From Gordius sp. MW1 (lineage: Eukaryota > Nematomorpha > Gordioida > Gordea > Gordiidae): DNA of 64,000 nucleotides. The notes under the pieces were generated by a model. That model worked only from the letters and a program-made list of their open reading frames with translations. It made no database searches and was not told where the DNA came from. Both the position numbers and the translations under genes were made by a program. The stretch spans positions 744,001-808,000 of the forward strand of contig OZ038531.1 in NCBI GenBank assembly GCA_964036665.1, given 5' to 3'. Shown here one piece after another: positions 47,874 to 60,100 of the stretch (the first letter of the stretch is position 1; each line of letters opens with the position of its first letter).

Positions 47874-49807
47874 CCAAAGTTTGATGTACCCCAGCCCCGC
47901 GAACGTACTTTAAACTAAATCATGTAATCCCCAGTGTTTTAGCTTATTTCTTAAATTACACGGGATGTCCTGATAACGCCAAATTAACAACCATCCCTAT
48001 TACCTAAGGTATAATTAAAAATTTAAATTAATTTCCCTTTTAAATCCAACCAACCCATACAAAATTTCTACATGACGGAGTATAATTAATAAATAAAACA
48101 CGTAAATTTTTGAGGACAATTTCCAAGGGTTTAGAACAATGAACTTTTACTAACTGTTCCTATCGTGCGACACTTAGTTATTAGCTGCAATGACAATGAG
48201 TTAGTTTTGTAAGGTGTTTTAAACAGGAAAAGAAATAAAGTTAAGATTTAAGAAAGCGAATTTGTTAAGCCTATAATTAGACTAAATTGTTAATTTCGTA
48301 AAATTCCATCCAAGATCGTTTTCGTTTTTTAGGAAGAGGGGTGGGGAAAGTGGTACAATTTTTTAAATATAAATTTCTAAATTTAGATTTTGTACTTTTA
48401 TCCGACCACATCCCATCTATAAATAACCCTTATTGACGCCTATATAGATTCTAGTCTTAGGCTTTAAAATAAAATAAATTGTAATAACCAAATCAAAATG
48501 ATTTGGATTTAATAAAAAAAATATACGAAAAATTTTTTAAGTTAAATTAACTTTAATTTATAATAAAAATTTGTATTCTAATAAGATCATTGACTAAAAT
48601 CAGAAACAAATTTAAAATATACACATATTTCTATGTTATTTGATTTTAACATAGGTATAGGTTTCTAATACAAAATTTAATAGAGCTAGGCTTATTAATG
48701 TGCATTTTCAGCGATATGATTTCATATTTTTAAAATTATTTCTCATTGATTTACAAGAAAACATAATCTAATAATATATTTTTTTTTATTAAAAAATGAA
48801 AATAAACCGTGTTCTGTTAAAGGACGAGTCAAGTTTCAACCCACTCTTTGTCTTTTTTAAGTATAATAAACTTCCAAGGTCAGTAAAATTGGTTATAATG
48901 AAATTTTGCCTCTCAAGTCTATCGTTAATTTCCATACAAGTGGCAAAGCCTAGTTAGATACATATGGGAAGTGACGTAGCTAGCATTCTCTTGGGGTGGC
49001 CGAACTAAAATTTCATACCCGTTTCAATGGTGATTACAAAAATTTCCATAGCCATTTGTCAAACTTAATAATCAACTATTCCTTTGTGTATTTTCTTTTT
49101 CAAAATTCACTTAAACTCCTACCATTTTAACTCTTTATTAATGTTATGTTCCGAAACCTTAAAATTTTCCCTCTTTCGTTTACCTTCGATTTACACATGA
49201 GCATACCAAATTAGAGGCCTGCAACGGACACTTTAGGTCTATTAGCCCAGCCGTTACAAACATATAAATCCTTGGTCGGGTCAGGGGTCGAGCCGGTAAA
49301 TTTTTATAAAGCCCTCGCCCAAAATCTTAAACAAAAAACTTTTTATTTTGCATTTTTATATTCGATTGTATTTTTTTAGTGAATGAGCCACATACATTAG
49401 TTACAGATGTTAATAATAATCATGTAAAAAATTATACTGATCTAAAATTAAATAAGCCTCCTCTAAAGTTTATAGATTTTCAAAGCGTGTGATTGGAATC
49501 GACCACATCTAAAAATAGTCTCTAATTAGCACTTATCAATTTAAAAGGAAAATTGTGATAATGATGAATGGAGACTAGAAAAATAATTTATATTTTCACT
49601 GGAAATTTAATAAACTTTAAATGATTATAAAATAATAAAAAACTTCATAAAAACACACCTTTGTTTATACTTTATAATACACAAAGAAATCTAATTAATT
49701 TTGTAACGGGTTCATATGACCTTAATTACATCTATGTACGGCCCGAGCCCGCTAGGTTAAATTACGGTCCGTCACCGGCCCGTTGTCTCCTTCAAAGCAA
49801 AAACATG

Positions 49808-49873
49808 TGGGTAATTTCGCTTAGAGACCTGGACAGGGGGCGACAGTAGAAGACTTTAAGCGAAATTACCCGC
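49808..49873. repeat. Short perfect hairpin
   Basis: GGGTAATTTCGCTTA and TAAGCGAAATTACCC form a 15-bp stem around a loop of about 34 nt containing GACAGGGGGCGACAG. It sits next to GGCCCGAGCC-rich repeat sequence. Confidence 0.6.
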
Positions 49874-50879
49874 AATAAAATATTTTTTATTCATAATGAA
49901 AAATGCATATAGTTAAATAACAACGAAAGTATGTGTTTAAAATATTATTTTGAGGCTACAATAAATTATGTGACGCATAATGAGTTTGTAAAAATCCATT
50001 AAATCCCAAAATGGAACGGGTATATCGACAAGAAAAATGTTAATTTTTGTAAAATGATACCATTGCTAAAACTATATAGACTGTCATTATAACAATTCGG
50101 TATTGCCCAAATCCCAAATAATATACCCCACATATTTGTTAAGCTATTATTTAGAGCTTTTAAAAATAAGTCCTTTTTTCAATGCTTGTTAATAAGTAGC
50201 AAAGCGGAAATTTTATATAAATGAGTCACTTAGCTTTATTAAGAAATTTACTTATTTAAAAACTAATAAAATTAGGATATATTAAATAATTTCTTGGGGA
50301 GGGGGGCAAAGGGGCCTGGATTTTTCATTTGGGCCCCGCCCCCCTTAGCCACGCCATTGTATAAAAATACAATATTTGATTAATTCAACGCATTTTTGCT
50401 GTAATATGATAGTTTCCAGTCTGCAATAAATTTTGATTTTTTTTTATCTATTTATAAATGTAATATCCGCATTGGCTTGTTTTAATTTGCCGTGTTGTTA
50501 AACATAAAGATTATTTAATTTTAAAATATTAGGGTTTCAAGATTAAAAAATCGTTTGCACAATTAATTAGTAGATGCTTATTTAAAATCGAAAAAATAAA
50601 ACAATGAAACCTATAAGATTATACTAACGGCCGGTTGCGAGTTTTAATAAAAAAAACGTTAAAAATTTTAAATAAAGCTCACTAAGTTTCTCAACAATAA
50701 ATAATTTATTATATTACTTTTTATATCGAGGGTAAAACACTAAAGCGTAATTGATAATTGCACAGAGAAGTGAAGTTAAAATAAATAAACAAGTATTAAT
50801 ATTAAACAGTGATTTAAAATATATACTATAAACATAACTTTGCTGCAAAACGATGTATGAATAAATAAAGGGATATATT

Positions 50880-51048
50880 CATAGGCGTTGCCAGGATTGG
50901 AACTAGAGGGGGGGGGCAATAATGCTTTAAAGGGGAGCAAAATAATAATTTTTTGAAATTGAAGCCATAATTATATTAAATTAAAAAAAAATTGGATTTA
51001 GGGGGGGGGGGGCAGCCGGCCCTCCCTGTCACCCTGGCTACGCTTATG
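50880..51048. repeat. GGGCGTAGCC palindromic element (copy 4)
   Basis: The left end reads CATAGGCGTTGCCAGGATTGG, the right end ACCCTGGCTACGCTTATG. Two long G runs lie inside. It ends about 80 bp from the GABBR1 stop codon, probably inside the 3' UTR or just beyond it. Confidence 0.75.
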
Positions 51049-51129
51049 AATATATTATATGGGATGGTATGTATTGCACTGGAAGTAGATCATAAGTAAC
51101 ATAAATATTTAGGGATATAAAAAATTTCT

Positions 51130-54100
51130 TTAATGTTTGCATTTAGTTTTGGAATTATCATTTTTGGAACCACTTTGTTTAGCAGAAATCCTATGTCTCA
51201 GCATTTCGCTCAATTCCTTTATCCGCACTTCCTTCTAAAAGTAGTAAACAAAAAAAATCATATTTTATCGTAAAAATTGAAATAGTTCGCACACATTCTA
51301 ACAATGGTCGCACACACGTACTTCGGTGATTTGTTTTTGTATATCATCATTCTCCGTAACTAATTGTTGATATTTATCCTCTTCTTCTTTGCTCAGCAAA
51401 TTACCGGTCGTCACGTCAAAAGTATCAATGTCCATTTTAAACTTCCACACGTAAATTATCTGAAAAACAAATTAATGTGTTTACCATGAGCATTAAATAC
51501 CACGAAGAAAAGCTATTACAAGCCATAGAGATGAGAATGATAGGGTGGAGCTTGGGGTACTTTAAGCTCGACCATATGACGAATGACTTTCTCATGACAG
51601 AAATGGGTATCAACCTATGGCGGACATGATTAACTGAAATCGGCTAAGGCGTAATGGGCATATACTGAGAAGGGACACGAATGACGTAAATCGAAAAATA
51701 CTGGATATGGAAGTACCGGGGAAGAGAGGAAGAGCACGACCTCGTGTCACGTGGAAAGGGCATGTGGACAAAGTTATGAGTCTAAGAAATCAAGATATGG
51801 CACTTACCCGACCAAGATGGAAGAAACTCATTTAAAACAAACCCCACGACTGTGGGACCAAATACTTGATAAAGAAGAAGAAAGCAATCATCACTGAGAA
51901 AGTTTCAATGATATATCAAAAAAATAGGATTCAAGGCTTGAAATTAAATTGAGAGTTAAAAAAAGTTAGCTTAGAGATTTGAGAAATTATTTAAAATTCA
52001 TTACTCCACTAAAATAAATTTGAAAGGCCAGATGGGGAGTTAATAAAACAGAAGTTACTTTGATTAGGGCAGATTATGAAGCTAGTTAATTTTATCTAAT
52101 AATGTTATTCCCTTTTTTCATCTAGCTATATTAATTTTAAACCACTCGATTTTAAAATATCTTACTTAAAATAGACGTATAAGGCATAACCAATACCCAT
52201 TACAAGCTATTTCCTAACATCTAAATTAAAGGATCTAGATGAATGGGCGTAGCCATCATTGAAATTAGAGGGGGCAATAATGATTTAGGGAGAGGCAAAA
52301 TGATCTTATTTCGATATTTTAGCCATAATTTTAATAAATTTCAACAAATTTTTGGATTTAGAGGGGGCACCGTCCCCCCCTGGCTACGCCCATGTCAGAT
52401 GGATATTTTTTGAAAAAATCGAGCAGTCTATTAGTCAATGTAGGTAAAAGGCCAAAAAACGGTAAAAAAATAAACACTTTCTCCGTTTAAATTGCGATAA
52501 AAATATATTTTAAAAAATATACCTTTGATCCAAATATCAAAGCAGTCGCTAAGAGACAAGACACGATGGTACTGATGGCTACGAAAGCGTAACAGGCATT
52601 ATGATTGTTCACTATGAGTATAGTCATGGGTACCGTTATCAAGCAAAGCACCTAAAATCATATCACAAATAAATAAATAAATCATAAAGTAAACAAAATA
52701 ATGTTGGAAATTTATTTGAAATAAAAAAACAACAAAGCCGATCGATTAGAGAAATAGCCGAAATTAAATAAATTCTCCGAGATTTATAATTTTGTATGTC
52801 AAAAAATAAATAATAAATCAATATTTCATTTCCATTAATTTACGGCAATATTGTAAATGGCGACGCCAGCAAATTTAGAATCGTTGATTTGCTTGATAGC
52901 TATGCGACGAACCTCGTAGCTCAGAAACAGTCCGAATAACAAGAAAAGACCCTTGGCCCCGTACAGCAATGCTAAATGCGGGGCAAAAAATGTAAAAACA
53001 TTAAATTATAGGGGGAAAATATAAATTAATGATTAGGTAGGAGTATTTTTCCTAACATGCATGTCTAATAGTATTGTAAAAACGGCTGGCTTTTAATTGG
53101 TCGACCTATTAAACATAATTTCTTGGTCGATCTTTAGGCTTGGTCGAAATTTGAAAAACAGACTAGATGTCGACCAAACAAAATCCAGCCGTTTTTACAA
53201 CATAATTGCCTAATTTTTTGTTTAGGTAAACAACCATTATAAAATTCAACAGAAAATTTAGATTTAATTTAGGTGTAATATCTTTATCGGTAAGACTAGA
53301 TTTACAACTATTTGATAGGTTGTCAATTCAGAACATAAATTATTATTAAATTTTTATGAATTCTTGTGACGAATTTCTACAAAACAAATTATAATTTTCA
53401 GATTAAAATTAAAGACCCAAATAAGATATTATTATTAAAATTACAAAATATGCAATGGTACCCCTGCCCTTTAGTTAAAAATGGTTTATTGAGCAATTCC
53501 GAATAGACGCACTAAAAAAATAGTCTGTTTCTTCTTTTAATTATTCCTTTCAAACACAAACAGTTAAACCCTTCCTTAAAAATGAGAATTCATCGTAATA
53601 ATTCCTCGCTCCTTTCTAAGTCTTATTTTAATATGACAATTTACATGCATTGGCTGCCAATTCTAATTTAAATTCAGTAATTTTCTAATTTTCTGGCACT
53701 CCAGAATTTCCAAAAAAAGAACTGGCAGAGTTCATATAGCAAAAACTGTAAAGCTCCTTTTAAGATGGCTGACCTTAAAAGGCGAAGAATAGCAAGGAAA
53801 TAATAGTATTAATATCCCATATCGATCCTTTCATACTAAAAATCCACGGCAATTATTATAAAAATACAAGTTCGACAGGACAGGACGGACGACCAAAAAT
53901 GAGCTCATAAATTGCAAAAGTGGGTAGTAATTAAAAATTGAATTTATGGTCTCACCCCCAACTAAGATAAAGATCCATCTCTTTTGAATGTCTAAACTAA
54001 TCGTAAATCATACCCAAAGATACGACAACAATTTTAACCCACCATCTTCTGCCAAAGTTCTTAAAACAATTAAATACCGAGATATTACTCATTCTAAAAT

Positions 54101-57100
54101 TTTTATCCCCACACCTGTTCAGCCAATATTTGGCAAAAAACATTAGCTTATACTCACCCAGCTTTATTTTAATTCAAAAAACTTTTAATATTTTAATAGC
54201 GCAACAAACAATTATAAATCTTTATCTGACACATAATGGCCCTAGTTGCCTGCTGAAGAACTATTTTAATAAGAAAAAAACTTAAAAATTTCATCGCAAG
54301 TAGGAGTTTACCTAACCAAAGGTTGAGTTTTTTGCACATGCAACGTTCAACTTGGGGCAGCACTCTGACCTCGTCCCCATCTATCACGTGGTCGATCATG
54401 TGAAAATCTTGAAGAGTGCGATGCAATGGGTCAATCCCTTGCCATATTCCCAATAAAATCAAATCAAGCGCCAATGCCAAGGGTATACATAGGTTGGAAG
54501 TCCATGTTTCTCCTTGCTTAATAAGTAATATAAAATTAAAATTAAATCGTAACAAATGATAGCAAGTTTTAAAAAAACTACTTGAAAAATCTATAAATCC
54601 ATATAGTTCCATTAATTATCTCGTATTCAATGCATTATCTTTAAATTTATTCAGCATTTTTGGGGCATTCATAGCAATGTTAAATGTAATTTTATAAAAG
54701 CGTATATTCAAGGCAGGTGTTAATGTTCGATGCCTCAAATATAACTATTTTGTTATTTAACCGCCTATAAAAAGGTCAAACATTTGCTTCACACGAGGAA
54801 ACACGATTTAAAATTAAAAGGGACTAATTTTAAGCAAATAAATATATATTTAAACTAATTTATTCATATTGTAACAAAATCTAACCTTTTAAGACCCTAA
54901 AGAAGCAGATAAAATTTGCTTGTAAACGCAAATAATTTACTATAACATTAAAAATGCCAATCTTAATGGCACAAAACGGATTCAAAATACCTGAACTTCT
55001 TTTTTGACCGTAGTCCTTAGGTTGTGCACCTTCCATACTTTGGTAAACAATGCTCCGTAAGTCAGACTAAATCCAAAGCTCATTAGCCAAAGCCGTGCCT
55101 AAAATGACAAATTAAACGGATAAAAGCCATAAATTAAGGTGTAAGAATTTAATTATAAATTTTTAATTTATAAATGTATGGTAAATTACAGTCACAAAAC
55201 ATATTGGTTTACGATATCCATGAAAAAAAATATTTTTTTCAGCGGAAAAACAGGATGGAATATATATTTTTTTTAAACCGTAGCTTCCAAAGTTATAGAA
55301 AACGTACCAAAAATCGTATTTAGGGACGTTAAGGATTACCCCATTAAAACACATACATACAATAAATTAGCCTAATAGATTAGCCAACTAAAATTTCAAT
55401 AAAACATTGGATCAAAATATATATTGTGTTAAACTAAATATTAGTTCCATTTTTAAAAAATTGAAAACATTATTTAAAACCTGACATAAAGCGGTGTAGG
55501 AATGAGGTAAATATCTTCCATCTAAGCCGAACAAAATAGTAGAAACTAGGCACATCACATTACCCACTAACATGATGTCATTGATCCAAGGCATCGACAT
55601 GGCTACAATCCTACAAAAATTATTATTTGTAATAACACAATTATAAAATTAAAAATAGGAATAAAAAATTGGGTTCGGGCGAGGTCGAAAGCCAACCAAC
55701 GGTCATCAGCTAGTCTATATGCGAAAGCAAAATAAAAGTCCTTTACAGAAGCATAAGTCTCCACAGCCATTGATATCCCGCATAAGTTTCCACAGTAATC
55801 ATTGAAAAATTACAAGTTGGACGGGACAGACATGACGGACGGACAACCAAAAACGAGCCCATAAAGTGCATAGAAATTTATAGGGGGGGGGGGGCAAAAC
55901 CCTAGAGTTACCCCATGTTAGAGCAAAGCCAATCCCTTAGCTAAACAATTTAATTCGACCCTAAACCGTAGATTAATAATGTAATAGCGTCGCAAACAGC
56001 TAGTTTTTGCATATTTACTAAGTAAGGTTGATCCCCATTTTTGATAAGATTTTCCACTATGTCCGCATTCCTGCAAAAAAAATTGCAAAAGTTATGGGAA
56101 AAAGAGACTAATGAGATCATTACAAGAAATATCAAAGTCCCAATTTTAATAGAGCATCACAATGAATTCGTTTTGCAACCCTTAATTTATGCCTCATCAA
56201 ACATGGCCGCCTTTTCAGCTGTTCCCCACTTTATTGCATCAATACTATAAATTTCCCCATTTTCATTTCCTCAAATGTTAAAATTCAAATAGTTATACGT
56301 AGCTTTGTGTGACAGGAGGTTTTCTCTACGAGTTATCATCGGTACATGTATAACCTGCGATGGGCGTAAAGACGATTGAAAATTAGGCAAGAAACGGCAG
56401 CTAGGATTCCAAAGCCCGCAGCCACGCACATGCTAACGAATAGTCGGTGAGAAATGACCAACAGCTTTGGTATAATCCTGGTCCTATCGGGTGGTGGACC
56501 ATTACCTAACGTTAATTCCAATGCAAAAATAATGTATAAACATATACGTTTTGTCGAAGATGGATTATAAAAATGATCTAGCCTTAGTTTATATTGTGGG
56601 TTATAACTTTCAAAGAATTCCAATCTAATATTTTATTTTGTCCCTGGGGCCTTGTTGTCTAAGCTTGGTGGGACTAATACGACTTAACCACTTTTAAAAT
56701 ATTGATAATCTAAAAGATAAACTAGATGTTTAGGAAAACGTTTATACTGCTATTGGGTACTTAACAAATTTAAAACTGAATCCTTGTATAACCATAACCA
56801 TTGATCCGAATTTAAAATCCTTTCAAACTATATAAGGTAGTGTCGTAAAAACGGTTGGTTTTTGTTATGTCGTGGTTTAACTAAGACGAAGGTCGACTGT
56901 GGTCTACTTTCAAATTTCGACCAAGCCTAGAGGTCGACTAAGAAAAACCGACCAAAAAACTCCTGGTCTGTTTATGTTTAGTCTTGTAAACCTAAAGGTC
57001 GACCAAACAAAGGCCAGCCGTTTTTACAACACTAATATAAGGTGACAAAAATACTGATTATAAATTAAAGAAAAATGAAAGTACCGGGCCATTCGACGGC

Positions 57101-60100
57101 ATTCAACCAGGTCAAATTGTTGTCGTACTGTTGGTAAAAGGCCAACTTCTTGTATTTTCCATCTATATTTGAGAGGCAGAGAAGCAATTAAAAGAGAGAA
57201 GCATACATTTTTAACATTAAATAGCATGTAATAGAGTTTATTAACGAGAACGGATCGAGTCAAGTATAAACTAAATCGTGATTACAAAAAATTTTTCTAC
57301 AATATATTAATGCTCCAAGCGAATATTAAATTAAAAAAATTTCCTTAAAATTATATTTTAAAACATAAGGAAAGTTCTAAAAAAACTTGGAAACAACAAA
57401 TGTTTTTAGCATGTCAAAATTGCCTTTAAAATCTTTGACCAATTTTGAAAATACATAGAAAATCTGAAAAAAATATCTTATTTTTCTAAAATCCGTGACA
57501 AAAAAATCGGTATATAAAAATTCGTTACTATAATTCAACAACATATAACGTTAACTAAGGGCAGCAATTTCTCGCTGTGTTAAAGTGATCACAATCATAC
57601 TATTGGCATGCTGGAAGGCTTTTCAGAAGAGGCACATCAATCGTTAAAAAATGTAACATTTGAATACATTATGAAATTCTGATATTTTTTTGGAAGTAAT
57701 TGGAAAATAGCTCAGAATTCTTACAGACTCTCAATAATAATATGTATTAGTTTCGTAAAAACGGCTGAGTTTTGTTTGGTCTTTGGTTTTAGTTGACTAA
57801 ACTTGAAGAGAACAAATATTTTTTGGTCTGTTTTTCTTAGTCGAGGTCGAGTAAACATAAAGAGACCAAAACCTTAGGTGTGCTCATGTTTAGTCGACTA
57901 AAACCAAAGGTGGACCAAACAAAACCCAACCGTTTTTACAACACTGTTATGTTTACAGGATTTAAATATAGCAAAGTATAGGTGGCGTGTTAAATTACCA
58001 ATCATTTGTTCGAGTAAGGTCCAAGCAATCCTGTCTCCGCTATCAGTAAAAGTAACCATTCCCTAAAACAAAACAATAAATGCATTTTATAAATATTTAA
58101 AATTCCCCCCCCGCCTATTTGCAAATAGACAATGTCCTTTATAAAGACGAAATATTATAATAATTATAATTTGTTTTTAACACAACATTCCAGATAATAA
58201 ATCTATGAAGAATAACATCGAGATTCAAAAATATATAATTTAACTTTTCCGCAACCTATATTACCACAAGTCCCCGCATAGACTAGAGAGACTGCTCATC
58301 AACTTTAAATAAGCGTACCGTTTTTCAGCCATTTTGAAATGTGCACAAATAAGGGAAGTTATAGTAATTTTGGTTAATTAAGGTATTTTTAAAATATAAA
58401 AATATTTAACTAGTTAAACATTAAAAACAGCATTATTAAAATATATATCATTTACAAAATTCATAAAAATAAATATACTGTGAAGATGTGATGTTAAAGC
58501 CATTTGCATTTTATTAAACAAATCCTTCATTAACATACTTTTTTAATTATTAACTAATGAGGACACTTTTCCTGGTTTAACAAAGGGGATAGGTACACTG
58601 CAGAAAGACATAAAAGATTGTTAAATTCAAAATGGTGGATTTAATGATACACTTTTTCCCATAGGGCAGTCTAGGTAGTCTATGGTTAACAAATCAAATC
58701 AATTTAAAACATTCAAATTAAAACGCGAGAGAGGTAACTATAAAACCTTTATTCGACCGAACTTACAATAAAAAAAACACAAAAACAACTTAAGAAAAAA
58801 CCATTTTACTAATGCAAAAAAAAAGAAAACTACTTACGGAAACTCCAAAAAAACGGGTTTGACTCATACTATCGTATATAACTTTGGAAATTTCGGTATT
58901 TTGATAAGTGAAATTTTCCAAGTACAAGTTTCGATCCTTCAAAGTATACATAGTTTTGTTGAGGGCAAAAGCTAAAGCCCATACGGCATCGTAAGCTAGA
59001 GGAGCTTCGGCCACACCAGAGACCGTATTGGGGTCTATTCCCTTCGCCTTGAACCCGTCCTTTAGCTTTTTCAAAAATTGCTGCGCCGTCTTATTTTTGT
59101 GTATAGTAAAGAACGCGGTATTAATATATAATTCCTAAATCTTAAAGGAATTTTCTGCTCAAATGCAAGCAATTTGTATTTGAAAAATATGTATATATAT
59201 CTAATAAGGATGTAATATTTTTAACTTAAGTATTACACGTGGTTAATTATATTACAAAACCACATTTACACAACCCATTAAACTGCAAAAATAAAAGATC
59301 TGTGATAGCCATAATTAATAATTTTAGGGTCATCTATAAATTATTTAATACTCATTCAGCTTTGTCATGATCAAAATATCGCTATTTAACCAAATTATTT
59401 AATAGATATCTAGTTTGTGCTTAGATGTAAATGGTGGATTGATGAGAGGTCTTCATATATATAAACCCTAGCTCAGTGATTTTGTTTTTTTTGTTTTTAA
59501 ATCATTATTTAATATTTTTCCTTTTTAGGCGATTTAGAGACATTTTAGCATTGTTTAAATGAAAGAGAGCAGAAAAAACTTTATTTTGATAAAAAAATCT
59601 TTTTTTTGCAAGACTGACATGTAATAAAAGTCATTATACCTTCAATTATAACATTGTAAACATTATAAATTCAAACTAAAGTAGCCTTAAAAATAGATTT
59701 TACCTTAAGAAAGACGACAAAAAAAACACTCTAAAATTTCAAAAAGTTTTTTGCACCCCATGAGGGGGGTAAAAATTACCCGGCCAGATACGGTTACGGT
59801 ATCGTCTTGATTCAGCATCAAACTCTCTATAGAAAAATGGTATTTCAAAACTTCGGCTAGTTGGCGAGAGGTACAATTGGTATTGGCTTCGGCATTTTCG
59901 AACCAATTATCGGCATACCATCCCAGGATGAACCAAACATACCTTTTCCCATACAAACCGTTCTTGTAAACCTGCAAAATCCTTATAATTTAAGCTTTGT
60001 AAATTTAGTAATTTTTCCAAAATTTTCTACTGCTAAAAAAGACTTAGTTGTTAAGATTTACACTCAAGATTCAACAATTCGACCGACAAATTGTTTGCAG

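Larger units (their letters stand above)
47813..51129. other. Intergenic region between the SOUL gene and the GABBR1 3' end
   Basis: AT-rich with no supported gene. It contains a TATTTAAA box for the SOUL gene, hAT-like or other MITE remnants rich in GGCCCGAGCC/GGGTCGGG around 49217-49860, the hairpin at 49808-49873 and a GGGCGTAGCC element at 50880-51048. Confidence 0.5.
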
